DNA from: Bacteroidia bacterium
GTDB lineage: Bacteria; Bacteroidota; Bacteroidia; JANWVE01
DNA: 39,896 nt
Direction of reading: 5' to 3'
Assembly: GCA_025057675.1 (NCBI GenBank)
Contig: JANWVE010000004.1
Span: 1-39,896 of the forward strand
The stretch's first letter is position 1. Each line of letters begins with the position of its first letter. Below, in pieces: positions 25,931 through 34,402 of the stretch. Under the pieces are notes generated by a model. The model searched no databases, had not been told where the DNA came from, and saw only the letters and a program-made list of their open reading frames with translations. The position numbers and the translations under genes are program-made.

Positions 25931-28033
25931 ATGCGATGTTTTCTTTTTCTGATACTTTCAGTTTGTGCTACTTTGCATGCACAAAAAGTATGGTTTGAGG
26001 ACAATTTTAATGATTATAGCAAAGGTTGGACATACGGAAAAACTAGCGAAACCCAAAAAGAGGTCAAAAATGGCGTGTATAGGATTACTATCAAAGATCC
26101 TAATGCATCAGCCTGGACTTTTTGGAATTATAGTATATTTCTAGACCCTGAGAAGGACTTTTCTATTGAATGTGTTATTACACAAATTAACGGAGTGGAT
26201 AATCACAGCTATGGCATAACCTGGGGAAAAGATGTTGATAACGCTTACTGTTTTGGTATATCCTCCAATGGGTATTACATTTTTTATGCTTACATAGACG
26301 GAAAGTACACTGAGATTCAGCCTTGGCAAAAAATTTCTTGTATCAATAAAATGGGCACTCCAAATATCCTTAAAGTAACTCAAAAAGGGCGAAAGTGGGA
26401 CCTCTTCGTTAATAACAATAGAGTATATACCACATCGGTGCGAACACCTTACGGCACGTCCGTAGGTTTTCTGACCAACAAGCAAATGACTATTGAAGTA
26501 GATAATATAATTATCAGGCAGGATAATTTTATTAACCTCGTTCCTAACGCACAAAAAAGTGTTAAAAAAAATAATTTAGGTAGTGAGGTTAATACCCGTT
26601 ATGAAGATGTTTCACCTGTTATATCTCCTGATGGAAAGACCTTATTTTATGGAATTAAACGAAGCCCTGAAAATGTAGGGGGAGCAGGTGATGCAGAAGA
26701 CGCCTGGTTTAGTACTACAAACGATGAAAAGTACTGGACTAAAAGACAAAATCTCGGAAAACCCCTCAACAATTCTAGTGCAAACGTGGTCATATCCGTT
26801 ATGCCTGATAATAACACTATGATTATGATGCATAGGTACAAAAATGATGGTACGTATAACGGACAAGGACTATCTATTACGTTCCGAACAGAGAACGGCT
26901 GGACAATTCCTGAAGATATCTTTATTGAAGATTTTTACAATAACGCAAAATATAATGAGTTTTTTGTTTCAGCGGACAGAAAAGTATTACTTATGACTGT
27001 ACAGCGTGATGATAGCTACGGTAACAAAGATATTTATGTCTCTTTTGCAACTGGCGAGCGAAGGTACTCCAGACCTATGAATATCGGTAAAACTGTTAAC
27101 ACCATAGGTGATGAAGTAAGCCCGTTTTTAGCATCAGACGGAGTAACCTTATATTATGCCACAGATGGCAAACCTGGCTACGGTAGTCATGATATTTTTG
27201 TTACTCGTAGATTAGACGACACATGGAAAAACTGGTCAGAGCCACAAAATTTAGGTCCGAATATCAACACTATTAGATGGGATGCCTATTACACTGTAAC
27301 AGCATCAGGCAAATATGCATACATGGTCAGTTCAGAGGGCGGAATAGAGGGGTCAAGTGATATTATACAAGTAGAGATGCCCCAGGAAGCTAAACCCAAG
27401 CCTGTGCTTATTGTATATGGTAAAGTCCTGAATGCTAAAACAAACGAACCCATAGCAACTAATGTAAGCTATCGCGACCTGGCGACAGATGAAGAACTAG
27501 GAATTGCACGATCTAACCCCAAAGATGGTAGCTATAAAATTATTCTTCCACAGGGCAAGCAGTATGGTTTTTTTGCCACTAAACAAGGCTTCTTGGCTAC
27601 AAGCGAAAATCTAGATACCCAAAACCTCAAAGAGTTCAAAGAAGTTGAAGTAAATCTATATCTGACACCTATTGAAGTAGGGCAGTGTGTAAGATTGAAC
27701 AATATATTTTTTGAACCTAATAGTGCTACCCTTAAAATGGAGTCATATGGCGAACTTAAACGAGTAGCAGATTTTCTAAAAACTAATACTAATATCGTCA
27801 TTGAAATAGGTGGCCATACAGATAATGGCGCTTCGGGTACGAGTCCAAACTATTTAATCCAACTATCACAAGCCAGAGCAAAAGCAGTTGCTGACTATAT
27901 ACTCAAATGTGGTGTAAATGTAACACAAATCAACTATAAAGGATACGGTAGTACTAAACCGATTGCAGATAATAATTCTCCAGAAGGGCGAGCTAAAAAT
28001 CGCAGGGTAGAGTTCACGGTCTTGAAAAAATAA
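25931..28033 (+). CDS. OmpA-family protein with PD40 propeller repeats
   Basis: A 700-aa envelope protein. Signal peptide 1-17 (cleavage near LHAQ), a LamG-like/3-keto-disaccharide-hydrolase-like beta-sandwich (20-200), PD40/WD40-like propeller blades (about 215-475, e.g. VSPVISPDGKTLFYG and DEVSPFLASDGVTLYYATDG), a CarboxypepD_reg-like Ig domain (about 495-575), and a C-terminal OmpA peptidoglycan-binding domain (about 590-700, IEIGGHTDNG and SQARAKAV and GRAKNRRVEFTV). The order resembles PorE/PG-binding T9SS accessory proteins and many Bacteroidota OmpA proteins. It should attach the outer membrane to peptidoglycan. The PAP2 gene follows 3 nt later. Confidence 0.9.
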   Translation: MRCFLFLILSVCATLHAQKVWFEDNFNDYSKGWTYGKTSETQKEVKNGVYRITIKDPNASAWTFWNYSIFLDPEKDFSIECVITQINGVDNHSYGITWGKDVDNAYCFGISSNGYYIFYAYIDGKYTEIQPWQKISCINKMGTPNILKVTQKGRKWDLFVNNNRVYTTSVRTPYGTSVGFLTNKQMTIEVDNIIIRQDNFINLVPNAQKSVKKNNLGSEVNTRYEDVSPVISPDGKTLFYGIKRSPENVGGAGDAEDAWFSTTNDEKYWTKRQNLGKPLNNSSANVVISVMPDNNTMIMMHRYKNDGTYNGQGLSITFRTENGWTIPEDIFIEDFYNNAKYNEFFVSADRKVLLMTVQRDDSYGNKDIYVSFATGERRYSRPMNIGKTVNTIGDEVSPFLASDGVTLYYATDGKPGYGSHDIFVTRRLDDTWKNWSEPQNLGPNINTIRWDAYYTVTASGKYAYMVSSEGGIEGSSDIIQVEMPQEAKPKPVLIVYGKVLNAKTNEPIATNVSYRDLATDEELGIARSNPKDGSYKIILPQGKQYGFFATKQGFLATSENLDTQNLKEFKEVEVNLYLTPIEVGQCVRLNNIFFEPNSATLKMESYGELKRVADFLKTNTNIVIEIGGHTDNGASGTSPNYLIQLSQARAKAVADYILKCGVNVTQINYKGYGSTKPIADNNSPEGRAKNRRVEFTVLKK

Positions 28034-28036
28034 ATC

Positions 28037-28621
28037 ATGATAGACCTTTTGCTCGATTTGGATAAAGAAGTGTTTATTTGGCTTAACAGCAAGTACTCAG
28101 CGTTTGGGGATGTACTCATGTACTGGATAAGCGATAAATACATCTGGACGCCATTATATGTGTTTTTTTTAGTTTATCTCTTGGAGCAGTATGGTAAGAA
28201 AGGAGCTTGGATATGTATTTTTGTTATTATGCTTATTTTCATGACCGATGGAACGAGCAATCTACTGTTAAAGGAAAACATTAAACGCCTACGACCTTGT
28301 CATGCTCTGGCTAATGTGCATACTGTTTATGATAAATGTGGAGGAATGTACGGCTTTGTATCTTCTCATGCAGCGAATGTATTTGGATTAGCTACATATT
28401 TAACCTTATGGTTACGTAGAGATATACCTCATTTTGGAAAGTTTGCTTTTTTATGGGCAACTATCATTGCTTATTCTCGGATTTATCTTGGGGTGCATTA
28501 TCCGTTAGATGTTATATGTGGCGCAATAGTAGGTATATTGATAGGTTGGTTAAATTACAAATTTGTTCAAACAAACATTTTACCTAATTTTTTTCTTGAA
28601 AAAAAGAATAATTACTCATAA
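28037..28621 (+). CDS. PAP2-family phosphatase (undecaprenyl-diphosphatase-like)
   Basis: A 194-aa integral membrane phosphatase with the three PAP2 signatures: KENIKRLRP (79-87), VSSHAANVF (108-116, His111), and SRIYLGVHYPLDVI (147-160, His154, Asp158). It has about five or six membrane helices. Such enzymes dephosphorylate lipid carriers such as undecaprenyl diphosphate or phosphatidyl phosphates on the periplasmic side. Co-transcribed with the OmpA/PD40 gene (3-nt gap). The exact lipid substrate is not determinable. Confidence 0.93.
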   Translation: MIDLLLDLDKEVFIWLNSKYSAFGDVLMYWISDKYIWTPLYVFFLVYLLEQYGKKGAWICIFVIMLIFMTDGTSNLLLKENIKRLRPCHALANVHTVYDKCGGMYGFVSSHAANVFGLATYLTLWLRRDIPHFGKFAFLWATIIAYSRIYLGVHYPLDVICGAIVGILIGWLNYKFVQTNILPNFFLEKKNNYS

Positions 28622-28653
28622 GTATAATTTTTTCAAGGTTTTTGGGATATTTG

Positions 28654-29275
28654 TTTTTTGGGCGTGTCCCTTCGCTGCGCTTCGGGTCGGCGTGCTGCGG
28701 GCTACGCTAACGCTTCGGTGCTTCGCTGCGCTCCGCACTGCTTACGCACCCTCCGCATGCCTCACGCACGCTGCTTTTGGATGTTTTACCTTGTTTTTAG
28801 ACATGTCTTCGCTTTACCTTGTTTCAGGTTGATTATCAAGTATTTACAAGGTTAAAATTTTTTATCTTGTTTTAATTATAGTCGTTTTACCTTGTTTTGT
28901 ATTCATTTTCAAGTATATACAAGGTCAAACCTTGAATACATGGACTTCTGATAATCTCTTAAGCCTGTATCTGCAAGCTTTATCTTATTTTGATTTGATT
29001 TTCAAGGATTTACAAAGTTAAGCCTTGTTTTTACCTTGTTTGATGTTCATTTTCAGTTACTTGCAAGATTAAGTCTTGAATAAATAAGATAGACACACTT
29101 GCCGCTTGCGTGAGGCATGCGAAGGGCGTGCGTTAGCACGGTGCGAAGCCCCTCGCCCACACGCTCACTCTTGCCTAGGGGGTGGGCGGGTGGGGCGCAG
29201 CACCGTCAGCCCGCAGCACGCCGACCTTGTGGGCATGAGCGCAGCGTAACGCCCACAAGGACACGCCCAAAAAAT
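28654..29275 (+). repeat. Long composite palindromic repeat, copy R10 (forward)
   Basis: Left hairpin 2 TGC-TTAC-GCA; right hairpin 2 CGTGC-GTTA-GCACG (29127-29140); right hairpin 1 CCTTGTGGGC (29225-29234)/GCCCACAAGG (29251-29260). The core is typical: GCTTTACCTTGTTTCAG ... GTTGATTATCAAG ... TTACAAGGTTAAA, then further units. It starts 33 nt after the PAP2 stop. Confidence 0.93.
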
Positions 29276-29391
29276 AAAAAATGATATTTACTTCACTTAT
29301 CTCATAAGTTAGTTTTACAAAAAATAACTCCAAAACAACAAAAATATCAATCATAATACCCTATAAGTTATTTTTTACCTTTATTTGCACT

Positions 29392-30249
29392 ATGATTACA
29401 GTATTGTTTATTGGGGACATAGTAGGCGAGCCTGGTATGGAAATTTTATCTATATCTTTACCTATTCTCAAAAGACGCTTTAACCCTGATTTTATTATTG
29501 CAAATGGTGAAAATATGCATGAAGGTAGAGGATATAACTTTCAACAGGTACAAAAGCTATATGAAATAGGTATCAACGTCATTACAGGTGGAAATCACAG
29601 CTTTGACAAACATCTGATTTTTAATTATATGGATTTAGATAAACGCTTACTACGCCCCATAAACTACCCCAAAGGCACTCCAGGTAAAGGATACGGCGTA
29701 TATACCATTCCTCATTCGGATATTAAAATAGGAGTTATCAATGCACAAGGTCGTACTTTTATGAACACAATAGACTGCCCTTTCAAAAAAATAGACCTTG
29801 CACTTCAAAGTATAAAAAAATATACCAATACCATTATCGTAGATTTTCATGCCGAAGCCACCTCCGAAAAAAGAGCACTAGCTTGGTATTTAGACGGTAG
29901 AGTAAGCGCATTAGTCGGAACACACACACATGTACCCACAGCAGACTACCAAATTATGCCTATGGGAATGGCATACATTACTGATGTAGGTATGACAGGT
30001 TCGCATAATTCAGTAATTGGAATGAATAAAGAATCTGTAATACAAAGATTTATACTCCAAACCCCACAAAAATTTGAACTTGCCCAAGATGACTTACATA
30101 TCAATGCCGTACTTATTCAAATTGATGAAATATCAGGTTTATCTAAAAAAATTGAACATATTACTTTTCCCGAATTTAAACGTATCTCAACACAAGAGCA
30201 GAATGTTCAAAATCAAATAGAAAACAATGAAGCACATACCCTATCTTAA
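29392..30249 (+). CDS. ymdB: YmdB-like metallophosphoesterase (TIGR00282 family)
   Basis: A 285-aa binuclear metal phosphodiesterase. It has FIGDIVGEPGM (D9), IANGENMHEGRG (E40, N41), ITGGNHSFDKH (N68, H69), VDFHAEATSEK (H153) and GTHTHVPTADYQ (H178, H180), then YITDVGMTGSHNSVIGM. All expected metal ligands are present. Homologues hydrolyse 2',3'-cyclic nucleotides and, in Bacillus, affect biofilm versus motility choices; the role in Bacteroidota is not settled. The C terminus is slightly longer than usual. The next gene has its own promoter. Confidence 0.93.
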   Translation: MITVLFIGDIVGEPGMEILSISLPILKRRFNPDFIIANGENMHEGRGYNFQQVQKLYEIGINVITGGNHSFDKHLIFNYMDLDKRLLRPINYPKGTPGKGYGVYTIPHSDIKIGVINAQGRTFMNTIDCPFKKIDLALQSIKKYTNTIIVDFHAEATSEKRALAWYLDGRVSALVGTHTHVPTADYQIMPMGMAYITDVGMTGSHNSVIGMNKESVIQRFILQTPQKFELAQDDLHINAVLIQIDEISGLSKKIEHITFPEFKRISTQEQNVQNQIENNEAHTLS

Positions 30250-30265
30250 AAATTTTGCAAAAGAC

Positions 30266-30296
30266 TTGCATTTTTTGATTTTTAATTGTATTATTG
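30266..30296 (+). promoter_or_regulatory. Candidate promoter of the Cys-rich / MbnP gene set
   Basis: TTG (30266-30268), 20-nt spacer, TATTATTG (30289-30296; one mismatch). It supports the ATG at 30313 as the start of the first gene, since an earlier in-frame start at 30286 would lie upstream of the -7 box. Confidence 0.45.
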
Positions 30297-30312
30297 CAAC
30301 GTGTTTTCATTC

Positions 30313-30702
30313 ATGAAGTCTGTAATAGGGATAGTTCTCGTACTCAGCTTTACTCTGCAAGCTGCAGCGAACCTCTTATTATGGATACATTATGAATGGA
30401 ACAAAGCTTACATCAGTAAAGTGTTATGTGAAAAGAAAAATCTTCTTAATAGCTGTTGTAAAGGCAAATGCTTCCTTAAAAAGCAAGTAGATAAACAAGA
30501 AGAAATATCCAGCGGTACAGGTGATACCAAAGAACAAAAGGTACTCAAGATACCAAGCGTCAAAGATACTTTTATAGACCAACTTACATACTTTTTTGAT
30601 TACAAACAAAAAGCATCATCTCTCACCAGGCTTGACTTAAAAAAAGATTACTGCACTATTTACCTATCTACTTTGGAGAGACCTCCAAAAATTTTATTCT
30701 AA
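30313..30702 (+). CDS. Small Cys-rich membrane protein (possible metal handling)
   Basis: A 129-aa protein from the ATG at 30313. One N-terminal membrane helix or uncleaved signal (SVIGIVLVLSFTLQAAANLL), then a compact Cys motif with Cys39 (SKVLCEKK) and SCCKGKCFLKK (C48, C49, C53), and a Lys-rich tail. Small Bacteroidota proteins with CxGKC(Y/F)LxK motifs are, in my experience, found near metal or TonB-linked genes, but the function is unproven. It is first in a set with a His-rich envelope protein and MbnP, which suggests copper. Confidence 0.75.
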   Translation: MKSVIGIVLVLSFTLQAAANLLLWIHYEWNKAYISKVLCEKKNLLNSCCKGKCFLKKQVDKQEEISSGTGDTKEQKVLKIPSVKDTFIDQLTYFFDYKQKASSLTRLDLKKDYCTIYLSTLERPPKILF

Positions 30703-30776
30703 TTATTATACTATTCATCCTCCTCTATATATCAAAAGCCCAAGCAACATCATTTCTACATTTAATTCCTATCCTT

Positions 30777-31733
30777 ATGAAAAAACATTCCATTACCTTA
30801 ATATGGATAGGAGTGTGTCTGGGGCTGACCAAATTAGCCAAAAGCCAAGCTTGCTGCGGAAACCCAAATATATCTGGTAACACAGAAAATATACTAAGTT
30901 TCACTACTTTATCTAAAAAAGGACTAGTTATTGACCTAAACACCGATTTTACCCAACTCAAACACAACAGCCATACAAACAATCCTCATAGTCATGGTCA
31001 TAATCATAGTCACGGAGTTCATCATCACCATAATACTAATTCTATTGATACCCATGCTCAATTGCAAAGTATTTTACTCAGTACCTTACAAATCCGTTAC
31101 GGCTTACACGAAAAATTAACCCTACACGCACAAGCACCTTTTTGGATAGCAAACAGTTCTAACAGACATGCTTCTCTCCTTGGCGACGTATCTGTATCTG
31201 CATCTTATAGAATAGCTCAAAGTGAAAAACACGGTATAGGCACTACAATAGGATTAGAACTGCCCACAGGCAACACCTACATTCTGTTTGAAAATAATTA
31301 TCTTATCACAGGTAGCGGCTCAATAGACCCTTTTATAGCAGCATTTCTGTGGTTTAAACACAGTAGGTGGCTTGCTCGCACTCAGTCCTATTACAAGCAA
31401 GGTATGAAAGGCTTTGATAACATACACTTCGGCTCTACTTTTAACACACAAACTTGGATTGCGTATTACTTGACTAATCTAGATAGAAAAGACTTTGCTG
31501 TTAACTTAAATACGGGTCTTAACCAAGATTGGAGCGAGCCACATGCGCTTAACCGCCAGTGGATAGAAAACACAGGTAGCTTTGTATTGTGGTATCATGT
31601 AGGCATGCAAGTACGGTACAAGAAATTTATACTTCCAGCACACTTTCTAATCCCCATATACACAGACCTGCGAGGCATACAAAATCAACCAAAATGGCGA
31701 ATAAAAACAGGCTTAACGTGGTTATTATACTAA
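30777..31733 (+). CDS. Outer-membrane-type protein with His-rich loop
   Basis: A 318-aa protein: signal peptide 1-23, mature N-terminus with a Cys pair (ACCGNP, C26-C27), a His-rich stretch at about 63-85 (HSHGHNHSHG, VHHHHN), then a beta-strand-rich region with QIRYGLHEKLTLHAQAPFWI and GTTIGLELPTGNTYILFE. This resembles the MetA/phenol-pathway-like family of outer-membrane transporters. The His and Cys residues suggest metal binding. It lies between the Cys-rich small protein and MbnP (50-nt gap), probably one operon. Confidence 0.78.
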   Translation: MKKHSITLIWIGVCLGLTKLAKSQACCGNPNISGNTENILSFTTLSKKGLVIDLNTDFTQLKHNSHTNNPHSHGHNHSHGVHHHHNTNSIDTHAQLQSILLSTLQIRYGLHEKLTLHAQAPFWIANSSNRHASLLGDVSVSASYRIAQSEKHGIGTTIGLELPTGNTYILFENNYLITGSGSIDPFIAAFLWFKHSRWLARTQSYYKQGMKGFDNIHFGSTFNTQTWIAYYLTNLDRKDFAVNLNTGLNQDWSEPHALNRQWIENTGSFVLWYHVGMQVRYKKFILPAHFLIPIYTDLRGIQNQPKWRIKTGLTWLLY

Positions 31734-31783
31734 CAAAATTAAAATATAAACATCTTTCAATCATCCTAAATTTAGAAACATCT

Positions 31784-32617
31784 ATGAGAACGTATCATTT
31801 CAGAAACATCGGACTTGCACTGTTAATCAGTGCTATGGGGATCGTAACCGTAAGCTGCAAAAAGAAAAAAGACGATCCCCCGCCAGCTGCGCCTAAGGGC
31901 GAATTAGAACTATACATCAACCCTGTAGTTAATACTGCGGACCTAGTATTTGGTAATAACTACACAAATGGAGCAGGTAATAATTACAAGGTAAGCGAGT
32001 TCAAAATGTACATTTCCGAAGTTACCTTTGTCAGGGAAGACGGTAGTGAGTACAAAGACAACGGCATTTATCTTGTAGATATGTCTAACAAAACCATAAA
32101 AAGCACTACCGCAAAAACTTCACATGGTGGCAAGGGCGCTTTGATTACTATTCGTAATGTACCCGCAGGCACGTATAAAGGTATTCGCTTTACTATTGGT
32201 GTGCCAACAAATAAAAATAACATTGACGCTACTAAGATTACAGATACTAACAATCCTCTGCATACTAATAACGGTATGTATTGGTCTTGGAACGCAGGTT
32301 ACATCTTCAATAAGTTCGAAGGTACTTATGACTCATTAGGTAACACAAAACCTTTCAAGTTTCATATTGGAAACAGTGTAACAGAAGACCGTAGAATGCG
32401 AATCAACTTTGTCAATATGACAAACGACACACACACTTTTATTATCCCTAACAATGACCACTATGTATTACAATGCAGTGTAGATGTGAATAAGTTTTTT
32501 GTAAACCCTGATGGCACATATCATGACCTTAATGTTGTTGCTAATCGTATAGTGATGGGGGGTAACAAAGCTACTACCTTAGCACAAAACATGGCTAAAG
32601 CGATTACTAAAAACTAA
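31784..32617 (+). CDS. MbnP-family copper-related lipoprotein
   Basis: A 277-aa protein. Lipobox TVSC with Cys25 after a hydrophobic leader (IGLALLISAMGIV), a charged KKKKDDPPP linker, then the MbnP domain: GELELYINPVVN, KVSEFKMYISEVTFV, IYLVDMSN, VPAGTYKGIRFTIGVP and the MYWSWNAGYIFNKFEG signature (W167, W169). MbnP proteins bind copper; in methanotrophs a partner dihaem enzyme, MbnH, oxidises a Trp to kynurenine. No MbnH is encoded here. The frame runs back to 31589, but that part overlaps the previous gene and lacks a signal. Terminator follows. Confidence 0.87.
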   Translation: MRTYHFRNIGLALLISAMGIVTVSCKKKKDDPPPAAPKGELELYINPVVNTADLVFGNNYTNGAGNNYKVSEFKMYISEVTFVREDGSEYKDNGIYLVDMSNKTIKSTTAKTSHGGKGALITIRNVPAGTYKGIRFTIGVPTNKNNIDATKITDTNNPLHTNNGMYWSWNAGYIFNKFEGTYDSLGNTKPFKFHIGNSVTEDRRMRINFVNMTNDTHTFIIPNNDHYVLQCSVDVNKFFVNPDGTYHDLNVVANRIVMGGNKATTLAQNMAKAITKN

Positions 32618-32639
32618 CTACTAGTAAAGATGGCGAGAT

Positions 32640-32675
32640 GGGTGACTTGGTAAAGAGTCACCCTATTATATTTTT
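32640..32675 (+). terminator. Rho-independent terminator after MbnP
   Basis: Perfect 8-bp stem GGGTGACT (32640-32647)/AGTCACCC (32656-32663), 8-nt loop, then TATTATATTTTTTT. Confidence 0.9.
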
Positions 32676-32731
32676 TTACAGTAAGTCCATTTTTTGTTTG
32701 CACGAAGTGATTTTCAAATATTGAGTTTCAA

Positions 32732-33320
32732 TTTTTTTGGGCGTGTCCCTTCGCTGCGCTTCGGGTCGGCGTGCTGCGGGCTGCGCTATCGCTTCGGTGC
32801 TTCGCTGCGCTACGCACTGCTGACGCACCCTCCGCATGCCTCACGCAGCAGCATTTTGACGTTTTACCTTGTTTTTACACCTGCGTTCGCTTTATCTTGT
32901 TTGATATTCATTATCAAATACTTACAAGGTTAAATTTTTTTACTTTGTTTGAACTGCACTCGTTTTATCTTGTTTTGTGTTTATTTTCAAGCATATACAA
33001 GGTTAAACCTCGAATACACGGACTTTTTATACTCCTTTTAACCCTGAATATGTAAATTTTACCTTATTCTCAATTGATTTTCAGGTATTTACAAGATTAA
33101 AGTACATTTTCACCTTGTTTAATGTTGATATTGAGATACTTGCAAGGTAAAGGTTTGAATAAGTGAGCTTAGTTTGATAGCCGCTTGCGTGAGGCATGCG
33201 GAGGGCAAGCCGTCAGGCTTGGTGCGAAGCCCCTCGTCCACGCTTGCCCAGGGGGTGGGGCGCAGCACCGTTAGCCCGTAGCACGCCGACCCGAGCGTAA
33301 GCGAGGGACACGCCCAAAAA
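32732..33320 (+). repeat. Long composite palindromic repeat, copy R11 (forward)
   Basis: Left hairpin 2 TGC-TGAC-GCA; right hairpin 2 CAAGCC-GTCA-GGCTTG. The core begins GCTTTATCTTGTTTGAT ... ATTCATTATCAAATAC ... TTACAAGGTTAAA. The right end is only 6 nt from the last base of the oxidoreductase stop codon (33327). Confidence 0.93.
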
Positions 33321-33326
33321 TACATA

Positions 33327-34376
33327 TTATTCTACATTTTGCTTTGGCTTCAAACTTTTTCGCCAAGATAATCCATTAGGTATCGGAACTTGTTGCAGTA
33401 TATTTTGTGCTAAACACTCCGCAAGATAAGGTGCATAAAAAACACCTTTACTGCCTAAACCATTGAAAAAATAGACCTGCGCATGTTGTGGATGCCTACC
33501 TATAACAGGTATTCGGTCTGAGGTAGCAGGACGTATACCTGCCCAATGCCCTGTAACTCTGTACGGAACTTGCAGAAAAGCATCTAATTTTTGGATTAGT
33601 TCTTTTTTACCTTGTTCGGTTGGGGTTCTATCCGTAGAATTGGGAACATAAGTAGCCCCCACAAAATACTTTTGGGTCGTTTTGGGAACAATGTAAATGC
33701 CCGTAGAATACATAAAACTTGTACAAATAGGTTCATTTACTTCAATTTCTAGTATCTCACCTTTGGTAGGAATAACAGGTAAATCACACAAATAAGGATT
33801 GCATACAACTTGGCTGCCTTCACAAAAAACTATGTACTTGAAAGCTATATCGTGCTTTCTCCAAATAATTTGATGTTTTTCTATCAGTAGGTCTGAATAC
33901 TCTACTTTTTCATGCCAACAGTTACCTTCTTGTTTTGCTTCTTGCAGAAAAGCATTGACCTGCATAAATCCTGCGTGATGTATTTCAATACCTCCTATAG
34001 GTGCTTTGATGTACTTAGGTTCGGGGTTAGTGTAGTGTATAGTTACAGGCACGTCCAAGCTTTTGGTACTCCACTGATTAGCTTCATCTATACTCTTAAA
34101 AGGTCTAAAAGCATTTTTTTCCACAAAATATTTTGCAAAAAGGGGGTCTTTATTTTGCCATTCTTTTCTTTTTTGGATGAGTGTCAATGCGTTTTGAGTC
34201 AGATTAGCTCTTTTGCCCATGATAGGATTTGTAATTCCTGCAGCTAAAATTGAAGAAGCAAATAAGTGCCGATTATCCACCCAAACAATGGATAGTTTTT
34301 GATATCGCGATAGTTCTCTTTGCAAAAAAGCACCCGCTATACCCCCTCCAACAATGAGAATATCTTTGATAATCAT
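33327..34376 (-). CDS. FAD-dependent oxidoreductase (DAO family)
   Basis: A 349-aa flavoprotein with the N-terminal dinucleotide motif IVGGGIAGAF (8-17) and the DAO-family C-terminal segment GHWAGIRPATSDRIPVIG then FFNGLGSKGVFYAPY. The family oxidises amino acids and N-substituted amines; the layout resembles ThiO/MnmC-C-type enzymes, but no tRNA-binding or thiamine context is present. Cytosolic. Divergent from tsaE with only 26 nt between start codons, so the tsaE -33 box lies inside this coding region. Confidence 0.88.
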   Translation of the reverse strand: MIIKDILIVGGGIAGAFLQRELSRYQKLSIVWVDNRHLFASSILAAGITNPIMGKRANLTQNALTLIQKRKEWQNKDPLFAKYFVEKNAFRPFKSIDEANQWSTKSLDVPVTIHYTNPEPKYIKAPIGGIEIHHAGFMQVNAFLQEAKQEGNCWHEKVEYSDLLIEKHQIIWRKHDIAFKYIVFCEGSQVVCNPYLCDLPVIPTKGEILEIEVNEPICTSFMYSTGIYIVPKTTQKYFVGATYVPNSTDRTPTEQGKKELIQKLDAFLQVPYRVTGHWAGIRPATSDRIPVIGRHPQHAQVYFFNGLGSKGVFYAPYLAECLAQNILQQVPIPNGLSWRKSLKPKQNVE

Positions 34377-34395
34377 GATAAGTACTGTATATTTG
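34365..34395 (+). promoter_or_regulatory. Perfect Bacteroidota promoter of tsaE, partly inside the divergent gene
   Basis: TTTG (34365-34368), exactly 19 nt, TATATTTG (34388-34395); ATG 7 nt later at 34403. The -33 box and part of the spacer overlap the first codons of the oxidoreductase gene on the other strand. Confidence 0.75.
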
Positions 34396-34402
34396 TTAAA
34401 AT

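Noticed and set aside
31589-31783. 65-codon upstream extension of the MbnP gene
   Set aside because: It overlaps the preceding gene and would hide the lipoprotein signal; the ATG at 31784 starts a normal leader with a lipobox.
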